A stretch of DNA of 64,000 bases from an uncultured Rhodospirillaceae bacterium (GTDB lineage Bacteria; Pseudomonadota; Alphaproteobacteria; Rhodospirillales; Magnetospirillaceae): the NCBI GenBank assembly GCA_937887565.1, contig CALABS010000011.1, positions 62,001 through 126,000 on the forward strand. The letters run 5' to 3'. The notes under the pieces are model-generated. The model made no database searches and had not been told where the DNA came from. It was given only the letters and a program-made list of their open reading frames with translations. The position numbers and the translations under genes were made by a program. This document shows, piece after piece, positions 41,473 through 49,325 of the stretch (the stretch's first letter is position 1; every line of letters starts with the position of its first letter).

Positions 41473-42131
41473 CCGACGCATCCCTTCGCGAGGCGCTGGT
41501 CGCCGCCAGCCGCGCCATGGTCGCCCAGGGCCTCAACCAAGGCTCGGCCGGCAACCTGTCGCTGCGCGCCGGCACCGGCTTCCTGGTCACCCCCTCGGGG
41601 GTCGCCCCCGACGAGATGGCCGCCGACCAGATCGTCGCCATGGCCATGGACGGGTCGTGGTCGGGCCGTTGGAAGCCGTCCAGCGAATGGCGCTTCCACC
41701 GCGACATCTACGCCGCCCGCCCCGACACCGGCGCCATCGTCCACTGCCATTCCACCGCCGCCACCGCCCTGGCCTGCCTGGGGCGCGACCTTCCGGCCTT
41801 CCACTACATGGTCGCCATCGCCGGCGGGGCGGAGGTGCGCTGCGCCCCCTACGCCACCTTCGGCACCCAGGCGCTGTCGGACAACGCCGTCGCCGCCCTG
41901 GAAGGGCGCCACGCCTGCCTGCTGGGCCATCACGGGATGATCGCGCTGGGCCGCGACCTCAGGGGCGCCCTCGTGGTGGCCGCCGAGATCGAGCACCTGG
42001 CCGAAATCTACCTGCGCCTGCTGCCGCTGGGCGAGCCGCCGATCCTGGACAGGGCCGAGATGGAGCGGGTCATCGAGCTGTTCAAGGGCTACGGCGCCAA
42101 CGCCCAGACGGCCCCGGAGGCGACGGGCTAA
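41469..42131 (+). CDS. ald2: Class II aldolase/adducin protein, probable methylthioribulose-1-phosphate aldolase
   Basis: A 220-residue zinc aldolase. The phosphate-binding NQGSAGNLSLRAG, PSGVAPDEM, SSEWRFHRDIYAARPDTGAI, the zinc ligands in VHCHSTAATALACLGRDLPA and GHHGMIALGRDL, and AAEIEHLAEIYLRLL are seen. Class II aldolases of this family act on fuculose, ribulose or methylthioribulose phosphates. Translational coupling to mtnA, with mtnP nearby and no mtnB-D genes here, matches the set described for the Rhodospirillum rubrum DHAP shunt, in which the products are DHAP and methylthioacetaldehyde. It could also dehydrate like MtnB, but that enzyme is usually followed by mtnC and mtnD. Confidence 0.75.
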   Translation: MTDASLREALVAASRAMVAQGLNQGSAGNLSLRAGTGFLVTPSGVAPDEMAADQIVAMAMDGSWSGRWKPSSEWRFHRDIYAARPDTGAIVHCHSTAATALACLGRDLPAFHYMVAIAGGAEVRCAPYATFGTQALSDNAVAALEGRHACLLGHHGMIALGRDLRGALVVAAEIEHLAEIYLRLLPLGEPPILDRAEMERVIELFKGYGANAQTAPEATG

Positions 42132-42550
42132 AGCCCCTTGGCGGCGAGGACGTGCGATTTGTAGCGCATGTCCTCGGACAACAGGTGCTCGACCAGGGCG
42201 CAAAACAGCCGCTTGACGATGACGTGCAGTTCCTCCATGGACCGGCTGGCCGCCACCAGGTCCTCGACCGCCTTCACCGCCGACAGCAACGCCTGATGCT
42301 CGGCCTTGTGAAGGTCGAGGTCGGGGAAGCGGACCCGCGCCAACAGGTCCTCCTCGTCCTGGAAGTGGCGATCCAGTCCGGCGACGAAATCCCGGTAGAA
42401 GGCGGCGACCGCCTCACGGCCGGCGCCGCCCTCGATGGCCGCCGCAATGCGCTCGATCTCGGCGAAGAATTCGCGATGTTGCGCGTCGATCCGCTCGTCG
42501 CCGACCGAAAACGATTCCCGCCACTGCACCCGCAAGTCGTCGCCCCGCAT
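42128..42550 (-). CDS. Bacteriohemerythrin
   Basis: A 140-residue four-helix protein with the di-iron ligand pattern: RIDAQHREFFAEIERI, DRHFQDEEDLLARV, LHKAEHQALLSAV and the closing HLLSEDMRYKSHV. These give the usual His5 and two carboxylate ligands of hemerythrin. Such proteins bind O2 and serve sensing or delivery in microaerophiles such as magnetospirilla. Its stop overlaps the stop of the convergent aldolase gene by 4 bp. Confidence 0.9.
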   Translation of the reverse strand: MRGDDLRVQWRESFSVGDERIDAQHREFFAEIERIAAAIEGGAGREAVAAFYRDFVAGLDRHFQDEEDLLARVRFPDLDLHKAEHQALLSAVKAVEDLVAASRSMEELHVIVKRLFCALVEHLLSEDMRYKSHVLAAKGL

Positions 42551-42675
42551 CGCGTCCCTCCCCGTGGCGCCAAGGTCACCGGCCCGGGTGCCCGTCGCAT
42601 TGACCACGGTCAACAGGAGTCGACTCCGGCCAAGCCGCCACTTAGAGTGGGAGCCCGCAACCAACGGAGCCCCGC

Positions 42676-43098
42676 GTGAGCGTGTCGGACGTCGCCGTCA
42701 CGGAAGCCAGGGCGGCGAACGCCTATGCGCGCGCCGACACCCTGGCCGCGCCCGCCGCGGTTCGCCCCACCGATGCAGCGCGCCCGCGTTTCGACATCGC
42801 CGACGCGCCGGCCACCAAGCGGGAGGCGCACTCCGACAGCCGCAACGGGGCCGTCCGCCCTGACGCCCAGACGCCGCAAGGCCGAGCGGCCTCCGCCGCC
42901 ATTGGCGGCGGCGGCGACAGCGGCTACCTCGCCCAGGCGCTGGCCCAGGCGGACGAGGACCGAAACCCGCCGCCCTCGGCGTTCCGGGCCGCCACCGCCG
43001 CCTACGGCGCCCAACGGGCCGGCGAGGCGCCGATGGTCGAGGTGATCTCTCCATTCCCCCGCCTGGCCTCCGGAAGAGCCCTGGACCTGTCGGTCTGA
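42676..43098 (+). CDS. Low-complexity hypothetical protein
   Basis: A 140-residue product from GTG 42676, which follows an appropriately placed GGAG. It is rich in Ala, Arg, Asp and Pro and appears disordered (RADTLAAPAAVRPTDAARPR; SAAIGGGGDSGYLAQALAQA), with a more ordered end (MVEVISPFPRLASGRALDLS). Similar Ala-rich proteins of magnetospirilla are known to me only as hypotheticals. No signal peptide or membrane segment is seen. Confidence 0.5.
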   Translation: MSVSDVAVTEARAANAYARADTLAAPAAVRPTDAARPRFDIADAPATKREAHSDSRNGAVRPDAQTPQGRAASAAIGGGGDSGYLAQALAQADEDRNPPPSAFRAATAAYGAQRAGEAPMVEVISPFPRLASGRALDLSV

Positions 43099-43377
43099 TC
43101 GCCTTCCGATTTCGGATGTCCACACTGGTGTTACCTGGACGTCCGGTCCATATACCCCGCTGACGAAACCGCTCCCCCTTTGGCAACCACGACACACCCA
43201 CAGGGGATCACTCCCGGGGTGGATCGCGCCGGTTGCGCATCGATGGCGGCAATATAAACAAAATAAGAAGACAGCACCTTTTTAGGCACAGAAAATCAAA
43301 GACCTAGTTTGCTGTCGAAAACGACAATTCAGTTGCCTCGGGGACGGAATCCGACTATGCACAGGGAAAAGCTAGCC

Positions 43378-43836
43378 ATGCCAGATACAGCCGACAACAT
43401 CCACCAATTCACGAACCGCAGCCAACTTCAGCCGAACAACATGACGCCAAACAACGATCCAAAGTCGGCGCGGCCGACCAATCGCGCCAACGACACCGAC
43501 CGGCACGTCGGCGCCCGCATCCGTGAACGTCGCATCATGCTGGGACTTTCCCAACAGCAGATGGCAGACCTGATCGGGGTGACCTACCAACAGGCTCACA
43601 AATACGAGCGCGGCATCAACCGCATTTCGGCCGGGCGCCTGTACGAGATCGCCCAGGTCCTTGGCGTTCCCGTCAGCTACTTTTTCGAGGGACTGGACAC
43701 CCAGCGCGTCCCCGATCTGACGGCACGGCAACGCATGTGCCTTGAACTGGCACGCAACTTCTCGAGCATCTCCAACGAGAAGCACCAGGAAGCGCTGTCG
43801 CAGTTGGCCAGGGCGCTGGCATCGGAAGACAAGTAG
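43378..43836 (+). CDS. XRE-family transcription regulator
   Basis: A 152-residue protein from ATG 43378 (AGGGA upstream); ATG 43357 is an alternative. A polar, Asn/Gln-rich N-terminal tail (~45 residues) precedes the XRE domain: VGARIRERRIMLGLSQQQMA, DLIGVTYQQAHKYERGINRI and SAGRLYEIAQVLGVPVSYFF. The tail helix (LTARQRMCLELARNFSSISN) may dimerise. This type of regulator with a V-T-Y-Q-Q-x-x-K-Y-E-x-G-x-N-R recognition helix is common in alphaproteobacteria. The 280 bp upstream are unusually AT-rich (ATAAACAAAATAAG near 43253), likely a strong or regulated promoter. Confidence 0.88.
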   Translation: MPDTADNIHQFTNRSQLQPNNMTPNNDPKSARPTNRANDTDRHVGARIRERRIMLGLSQQQMADLIGVTYQQAHKYERGINRISAGRLYEIAQVLGVPVSYFFEGLDTQRVPDLTARQRMCLELARNFSSISNEKHQEALSQLARALASEDK

Positions 43837-43864
43837 CGCACGGCGCGTGCGACCCGAGACCATC

Positions 43865-43898
43865 GACGACGGGGCGGCCATCTGGCCGCCCCGTCGTC
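43865..43898. terminator. Bidirectional terminator-like hairpin between xre and queG
   Basis: GACGACGGGGCGGCCA and its exact complement flank TC, a 16-bp perfect stem in a convergent gap. It is followed by ATTCT only, so termination may need help from Rho on one side. Confidence 0.65.
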
Positions 43899-43977
43899 AT
43901 TCTGGGGGGCGCAACCGGGTGGCGCCGACGCCTAGGCCCTCTTCTCGCGTTCGCAATATTTTTAGAAATATAACGAT

Positions 43978-45015
43978 TCAGGCTTGCCGCAAGCGATCCA
44001 CCGCCCAGGCCGCCGCCTCGCGCACCACCGGGCTGGGATCGTCCACCAGGAATGCGGCGACGCCGGCGAGGTCGGGCACGCCGCTGTTGCCGATGGCGAC
44101 CAGGACGTTGCGCACGAAGCGGTCCCGCCCCACCCGTTTGACCGGCGACCCCGCGAACACCTCGCGAAATCCGGCATCGTCCAGCCGCGCCAGGTCGGCC
44201 AGCCGGGGGGCGATCAGCTCGGCTCGCGGCAGGAAGTCAGGTTCGGTGGTGGCGCGGGCGAACTTGTTCCACGGACAAACCGCCAGGCAATCGTCGCAGC
44301 CGTAGATCCGGTTGCCCATCAACGGCCGCAGCTCATGCGGAATGGGCCCCTTGTGCTCGATGGTCAGGTAGCTGATGCAGCGGCGGGGATCGATGCGGCC
44401 CGGCCCCTCGATGGCGCCGGTGGGACAGGCGTCCTGGCAGGCGCGGCAACTGCCGCAGCAATCCTCGCCGGACGGGTCGGGGGGAACGGCGAGGGTGGTG
44501 AAGATCTCGGCCAGGAACAGCCACGATCCGAATTCACGCGACACCAGATTGGTGTGCCGCCCCCGCCACCCGACCCCGGCCGCCTGGCCCAGCGGCTTTT
44601 CCATCACCGGCGCGGTGTCGACGAACACCTTGAGATCGCCGCCCAGCGTCTCGACCATCCACCGTGCCAGCGCCTTCAGCCGGCGCTTGACCAGGTCATG
44701 GTAATCCTTGTTGCGGGCATAGATGCTGACATTGCCCCGGTCGGGATGGCGCAGCAGCGCCAGCGGATCGCCGGCCGGGCCGTAATTGGTGCCCAGCACC
44801 ACCACGCTGCGCGCCTCGGACCACAGCCCCCTCGGGCTCGAGCGGCGATCGCGGGTCTCGGCCATCCACTCCATCTCGCCGTGACGGCCGTCGGCCAGAT
44901 AGGCGGACAGGTCCTCGCCCCAGCGCGGATCGCCGGCCGCCGGCGCGAAGCCGACCACGTCGAAACCGAGGTCCAGGGCCTTGCGGCGGATGGCGTCCTT
45001 CGTATCCAAATCCAC
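43978..45015 (-). CDS. queG: Epoxyqueuosine reductase
   Basis: QueG reduces epoxyqueuosine in tRNA to queuosine with cobalamin and two 4Fe-4S clusters. The 345-residue protein starts at GTG. It has LGFDVVGFAPAAGDPRWGED, ARSVVVLGTNYGPAGDPLAL, the cobalamin-domain SREFGSWLFLAEIFTTL, and cluster motifs CGSCRACQDACPTGAI and CDDCLAVCPWNKFA. A C-terminal HEAT-like stretch (FVRNVLVAIGNSGVPDLAGV) binds tRNA. It lies near queF in the same direction, so both reductive steps of queuosine synthesis cluster. Confidence 0.96.
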   Translation of the reverse strand: MDLDTKDAIRRKALDLGFDVVGFAPAAGDPRWGEDLSAYLADGRHGEMEWMAETRDRRSSPRGLWSEARSVVVLGTNYGPAGDPLALLRHPDRGNVSIYARNKDYHDLVKRRLKALARWMVETLGGDLKVFVDTAPVMEKPLGQAAGVGWRGRHTNLVSREFGSWLFLAEIFTTLAVPPDPSGEDCCGSCRACQDACPTGAIEGPGRIDPRRCISYLTIEHKGPIPHELRPLMGNRIYGCDDCLAVCPWNKFARATTEPDFLPRAELIAPRLADLARLDDAGFREVFAGSPVKRVGRDRFVRNVLVAIGNSGVPDLAGVAAFLVDDPSPVVREAAAWAVDRLRQA

Positions 45016-45061
45016 CCCGTCATTGGCCGAAGCGCGGCGGACGACCGGGAACCCTGAGCCG

Positions 45062-45091
45062 ATCCCGGGTCGCGCTTCGCTTGCCCGGGAT
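45062..45091. repeat. Hairpin repeat of the ATCCCGGG-loop-CCCGGGAT class
   Basis: ATCCCGGG (45062-45069) and CCCGGGAT (45084-45091) flank a TCGCGCTTCGCTTG loop between queF and queG. It belongs with the hairpin at 16126-16148 by sequence of the arms and flanks (GGATGAC/GGCATGAC). Confidence 0.6.
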
Positions 45092-45102
45092 GACGACCGT
45101 GG

Positions 45103-45561
45103 TCAGCCCCTGCCGCGATACCCCGGCACCCCCTGGTCGGGCAGCCACAGGCCCTCGGGCGGGGTGCCCGACTGCCAGAACACGTCGATGGGGATGCCGC
45201 CGCGTGGATACCAGTAGCCGCCGATGCGCAGCCACACCGGCTCGAGCGCGTCCACCAAGCGCTTGGCGATGCCCACCGTGCAGGCCTCGTGGAAGGCGCC
45301 GTGATTGCGGAAACTGCCGAGGAACAGCTTGAGCGACTTCGATTCCACCAGCATTCCGTCGGGCACGTAGTCGATGACCAGATGGGCGAAGTCGGGCTGG
45401 CCGGTGATGGGGCACAGCGAGGTGAATTCTGGCGCCGCGAAACGCACCAGATAGAGGGTGCCCGGATGGGGGTTGGGCACCGTCTCCAGCACCGCCTCGT
45501 CGGGTGAGGCGGGAAGGACGGCGGCGCGGCCCAGTTGGGTCAGATGGGGATAGTCGGCCAT
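45103..45561 (-). CDS. queF: NADPH-dependent 7-cyano-7-deazaguanine (preQ0) reductase
   Basis: QueF converts preQ0 to preQ1. The 152-residue unimodular form has the catalytic Cys in PEFTSLCPITGQPDFAHL, the QueF motif ESKSLKLFLGSFRNHGAFHE, and the substrate Glu/His (E74-S-K-S-L-K, HEACTVGIA). It is upstream of queG with a hairpin repeat between the two genes. Confidence 0.96.
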   Translation of the reverse strand: MADYPHLTQLGRAAVLPASPDEAVLETVPNPHPGTLYLVRFAAPEFTSLCPITGQPDFAHLVIDYVPDGMLVESKSLKLFLGSFRNHGAFHEACTVGIAKRLVDALEPVWLRIGGYWYPRGGIPIDVFWQSGTPPEGLWLPDQGVPGYRGRG

Positions 45562-45567
45562 GGAATC

Positions 45568-47031
45568 CTATGCCGTCATCTTCCTGATGGTGTTGGTGGT
45601 GCTTTGGCCTTGCACGAGGTCGGCCAGCACCACCTTGCCGCCCCAGCCCATGACCTCGGCGGCGCCGACCACGGTGTCGACGGTGTAGTCGGCGCCCTTG
45701 ACCAGCACGTCGGGCCTCAGGGCCTCGATGACCCTGAGCGGCGTGTCCTCGGCGAAGATCACCACCAGGTCCACCGGCGCCAGCGACGCCAGCACGGTCG
45801 CGCGAGCCGCCTCGGACTGCACCGGCCGGGCCGGCCCCTTCAGCCGCGCCACCGAGGAATCCGAGTTCAGCCCCACCACCAGCCGGTCGCACGCCGCCTT
45901 GCTCTGGACCAGCAACGACACGTGGCCCGGGTGCAACAGGTCGAAGCAGCCGTTGGTGAAGCCCACCTTCAGCCCCTTGCGGCGCCAGCGCTCGATCACC
46001 TCGCCGGCGCCTTCCAGGGTGCGGATCTTGGTCTCGCCACTGACCAGATCGTCATGATGCAGCGCCGATACAAGCTCGGGGGCGTAGGCGACCGCCGTCC
46101 CCACCTTGCCGACCACGATGCCGGCGGCGACATTGGCGACGCGGGCGGCGTCGGCCAGGCTGGCGCCGGCGCCGATGGCGGCGGCCAGGGTGGCGATCAC
46201 CGTGTCGCCCGCCCCCGACACGTCGAATACCTCGCGCGCCTCGGCCGGCAGGTGATCCACCTCGCCGCTCCCCGTCACCAGCGTCATGCCGTCCTGGCTG
46301 CGTGTGACCAGCACCGCCTCGACGCCGCAGCTGTCGATGAGATGGCGGGCGGCGGCGACGATGGCGTCGTCGCTGTCCACCGGCATCTTGGTGGCTTCGG
46401 CCAGTTCCTTGCGGTTGGGCGTCAGCAGGGTGGCGCCGCGATAGCGGGCGTAGTCGGTGCCCTTGGGATCGACGATGACCGGCTTGCCCTTGGCGCGGGC
46501 GCGGGCGATCAGCTCGCCGGCCACCGGCGGCGCCAGCACGCCCTTGCCGTAATCCGACAGCACCACCGCCGCCACGTCGCCGATGAGCCGGTCGGCGCGG
46601 GTGATGACCTGGTCGCGCAGCGCCTCCGTCAGCGCCGAGCGCGTCTCGCGATCCGAACGCAGCAGCTGCTGCGACGAGGCGAAGAAGCGGGTCTTGATGG
46701 TGGTCTGGCGGCCGGTCTCGACCACGATGCAGGGGTCGATCTCGCAATGCTCGCCGACCAGGCGGGTGATCTCGCGCCCGGCGGCGTCGTCGCCAACCAC
46801 CGACACGAAGGCCGGCGCCGCCCCCAGGGCGACCAGGTTGCGCACCACGTTGCCGGCCCCGCCCAGCATGGCGGTCTCGTGCTCGACCAGCAGCACCGGG
46901 ATGGGAGCCTCGGGCGAGATGCGGTCCACCGAGCCGTAGACGAAGCGGTCCAGCATGGCGTCGCCGACGCACAGCACCGGCGTGCCCTTCAGCATTTCGA
47001 CCCGTTCGACGAGCGCGGAAATCTCGGTCAT
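45568..47031 (-). CDS. hldE: Bifunctional D-glycero-beta-D-manno-heptose kinase/adenylyltransferase
   Basis: HldE makes ADP-heptose for the LPS inner core. The 487-residue protein has the ribokinase-type N-domain: VLCVGDAMLDRFVYGSVDRI, AMLGGAGNVVRNLVALGA, DVSGAGDTVIATLAAA. The C-terminal nucleotidyltransferase has VGFTNGCFDLLHPGHVSLLV and LNSDSSVARLKGPARPV. The two domains are in the usual order. It lies six bp upstream of queF and is the first of that same-strand row. Confidence 0.97.
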   Translation of the reverse strand: MTEISALVERVEMLKGTPVLCVGDAMLDRFVYGSVDRISPEAPIPVLLVEHETAMLGGAGNVVRNLVALGAAPAFVSVVGDDAAGREITRLVGEHCEIDPCIVVETGRQTTIKTRFFASSQQLLRSDRETRSALTEALRDQVITRADRLIGDVAAVVLSDYGKGVLAPPVAGELIARARAKGKPVIVDPKGTDYARYRGATLLTPNRKELAEATKMPVDSDDAIVAAARHLIDSCGVEAVLVTRSQDGMTLVTGSGEVDHLPAEAREVFDVSGAGDTVIATLAAAIGAGASLADAARVANVAAGIVVGKVGTAVAYAPELVSALHHDDLVSGETKIRTLEGAGEVIERWRRKGLKVGFTNGCFDLLHPGHVSLLVQSKAACDRLVVGLNSDSSVARLKGPARPVQSEAARATVLASLAPVDLVVIFAEDTPLRVIEALRPDVLVKGADYTVDTVVGAAEVMGWGGKVVLADLVQGQSTTNTIRKMTA

Positions 47032-47127
47032 CCCTGTACCCCAGCCTTACCCAGTCCGGTGGGGATCGGGCTACCGCAACGGCGGCGGGCTTGCAAGACA
47101 AAAGGGGCGGCCGCGCCGGGTCCGGTT

Positions 47128-47901
47128 TCAGCAGGCGACGACGAAGCTCTGGTCGGCGCCCTCCAGCACCAGCGCCGTCAGGCGGCCGGATTTGTAGGCG
47201 CCGGTGTCGACGCCGATGCGGTTGGACCGCACCTCGGGAACGGGCGTGGGGGTATGGCCGTGCACCACCACCTTCTCGAAGGCGGACTCCTCGAACAGGA
47301 AGTCGTCGCGAATCCACAGCAGGTCGGCGGGGTCCTGGTCGGACAGCGCCACCCCCGGCCTTATCCCGGCATGCACGAAGGCGTAGTCGCCCTCCTGGTG
47401 GATCAACGGCAGCCGCGACAGGAACCGCAGATGCGCCGGCGGCAGGGCGCGGCTGAGCGCCAGCTGCAGGCCGGGCATGTCGGCCTCGGCCCCCTCGGCC
47501 AGCGGCCCGGCATAGGAGCGCACCGTCGCCAGCCCGCCGTTCAGGCACCAGGCCGGCCCGACCGAGGTCTCGGTCAGGAACCGCAGCATGTATTCCTCGT
47601 GGTTGCCCTTCAGGCACACCCACTCGGCGCCCGCCAGCCCCTCGCCGGGGCCGGCCAGCAGGCGCTCGACCACCAGCCGCGACTCGGGGCCGCGATCGAC
47701 GTAGTCGCCCAGGAACACCACCACCACCCGCGCCACGGGACGGGCGCGGGCATCCTCGGCAAGCTCGGCCAGCAGCCGGTCCAGGAGATCGGCGCGCCCA
47801 TGCACGTCGCCGACGGCGTAGACGCGGGTACCGTCGGGGACACGGGCGGCCTGGCCGGTCGGGGCGGACGGAGGGGGCTGCATTTCTTCTAGGCTGTCCA
47901 A
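47128..47901 (-). CDS. PPP-type serine/threonine phosphatase or related metallophosphatase
   Basis: A 257-residue phosphoesterase with every PPP block: YAVGDVHGRADLLDRLLAEL, VFLGDYVDRGPESRLV, CLKGNHEEYMLRFL, YAFVHAGIRPGVAL and VVHGHTPTP. This layout matches bacterial Shp/PrpA-like phosphatases. MQPPPSAP seven codons in is an alternative start. It is ~100 bp from hldE on the same strand and divergent from the degenerate EAL pair. Confidence 0.92.
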   Translation of the reverse strand: MDSLEEMQPPPSAPTGQAARVPDGTRVYAVGDVHGRADLLDRLLAELAEDARARPVARVVVVFLGDYVDRGPESRLVVERLLAGPGEGLAGAEWVCLKGNHEEYMLRFLTETSVGPAWCLNGGLATVRSYAGPLAEGAEADMPGLQLALSRALPPAHLRFLSRLPLIHQEGDYAFVHAGIRPGVALSDQDPADLLWIRDDFLFEESAFEKVVVHGHTPTPVPEVRSNRIGVDTGAYKSGRLTALVLEGADQSFVVAC

Positions 47902-47989
47902 GGGTCAGGATGTATTTTCATGGTCTGCATCGACTCTGCCCGTTTCAAGGGCCGAGGACAACGCCCGGAAGGGCGCGCGCGGGGAGAGG

Positions 47990-49321
47990 ATGAACGCCAC
48001 CGCATTCGGAGGACGGCCGCAGGAGATCGTGACGCCGGAGAGCCTGCTCTTCGACGCCGCCGAGCGCGTGGGCCGCATCCGCGAGGGCCGCATCGCCCTG
48101 CACCTGCATCTGTCGCGGTTGCTGCCCCCCAACCGCGAGGAGGCGAAGATCCGCATCGCCTTCCGCATCTTCGAGCAGATGGTCGATATGTACCGCGGCC
48201 AGATGTTCCTGCTGACCAATTCGGACATCGTGCTGATCTGCAAGGATGCCCGGCTGGCCGACCTGGACGCCATCGTCTACAAGCTGAGGGCCCTGTTCTC
48301 GAAGGACCCCCTGACCTATACCGAATCCGAGGACGGCGACGACCGCTTCGTCACCTATTACGACCTCGAATCCGAGTACGATTCCTTCTTCGCCCTCAGC
48401 GGTCAGCTGGTCCAGGAGGCCAAGAAACGGATCGCCGATCAGCGCGCCGCGCCGCAGATCCAGCCGCTGGACGCGCACAACTTGACCCGGGTGCTGGAGC
48501 GGATCGGCGCCACCGAGATCGCCGGCGTGGTGCGGCGGCAGCCCTGTGTGCGCATCACCGAGAAGATGACCGCCGAGGTGGCGTTCCAGGAATTCTTCAT
48601 GTCCATCGCCGACCTGCAGAAGGCCCTGGCCCCGGACGTGAACATCCTGTCGAACCGCTGGCTGTTCCAGCATCTGTCGCAGGTGCTGGACCTCAGGGTG
48701 CTGGCGGCGCTGCAGGATGCCGGCTTCCGCAAACTGCCGACAGCCTTCTCGCTCAACCTCAACATGGCGACCATCGAGACGCCGGTGTTCCAGCAGTTCG
48801 AGCAGTCGATCCACGGCAAGGCCGGGCTGGTGGTCGAGTTCCAGCTGATCGACATCTTCAACAACCTGGAAGGCTTCTTCCGGGCCCGCGACCACCTGAA
48901 ACGGCGTGGCCACGTCACCGTGCTGGACGGCATGAGCCCGATCACGCTGCAGTTCATGGACGCCGAGCTGTACCAGACCGACTTCGTCAAGGTGAACTGG
49001 AGCCCGGACATGGCCGACGACGTGCAGACCGCCGAATTGCAGCAGGCGCTCGCCCCGGTGGGATTCCAGAACGTGATCCTGGCCCGCTGCGATTCCGAGA
49101 CCGCCATCTCGTGGGGTCTGGCCCAGGGCATCCGCCACTACCAGGGGCGCTTCCTCGATTCCATGGTCTCGGCGGTGACCATGGCCCAGTGCGACAAGTC
49201 GTCGGCCTGCACGCTGGCCCAGTGCACCCAGCGCCACGGCGTGATCTCGGGCCGCACCCGCGCCGAATGCGGCAATTTCGACATGCTCGACACCTTCCCG
49301 CCGCTGCAGGCGCTGAAGTAG
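47990..49321 (+). CDS. Degenerate EAL-like protein, first of a tandem pair
   Basis: A 443-residue soluble protein. The N-terminal ~150 residues form an unrecognised alpha/beta domain (REGRIALHLHLSRLLPPNRE; IRIAFRIFEQMVDMYRGQMF; SDIVLICKDARLADLDAIVY). A helical linker leads to an EAL-fold C-terminal half: TAFSLNLNMATIETPVFQQF, KAGLVVEFQLIDIFNNLEGF, VTVLDGMSPITLQFMDAELY and GIRHYQGRFLDSM follow the EAL strand order. The E-A-L, D-D-F-G and metal-ligand residues are absent, so it should not hydrolyse c-di-GMP. The C-terminus is Cys-rich (CTLAQC; ECGNFDML). It is followed 4 bp later by a paralogue. Confidence 0.75.
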   Translation: MNATAFGGRPQEIVTPESLLFDAAERVGRIREGRIALHLHLSRLLPPNREEAKIRIAFRIFEQMVDMYRGQMFLLTNSDIVLICKDARLADLDAIVYKLRALFSKDPLTYTESEDGDDRFVTYYDLESEYDSFFALSGQLVQEAKKRIADQRAAPQIQPLDAHNLTRVLERIGATEIAGVVRRQPCVRITEKMTAEVAFQEFFMSIADLQKALAPDVNILSNRWLFQHLSQVLDLRVLAALQDAGFRKLPTAFSLNLNMATIETPVFQQFEQSIHGKAGLVVEFQLIDIFNNLEGFFRARDHLKRRGHVTVLDGMSPITLQFMDAELYQTDFVKVNWSPDMADDVQTAELQQALAPVGFQNVILARCDSETAISWGLAQGIRHYQGRFLDSMVSAVTMAQCDKSSACTLAQCTQRHGVISGRTRAECGNFDMLDTFPPLQALK

Positions 49322-49325
49322 CCCG

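Noticed and set aside
42128..42664. Longer 178-residue form of the hemerythrin
   Set aside because: The extra N-terminal residues have no family match, and the internal ATG at 42550 puts the hemerythrin domain at the usual distance from the start.
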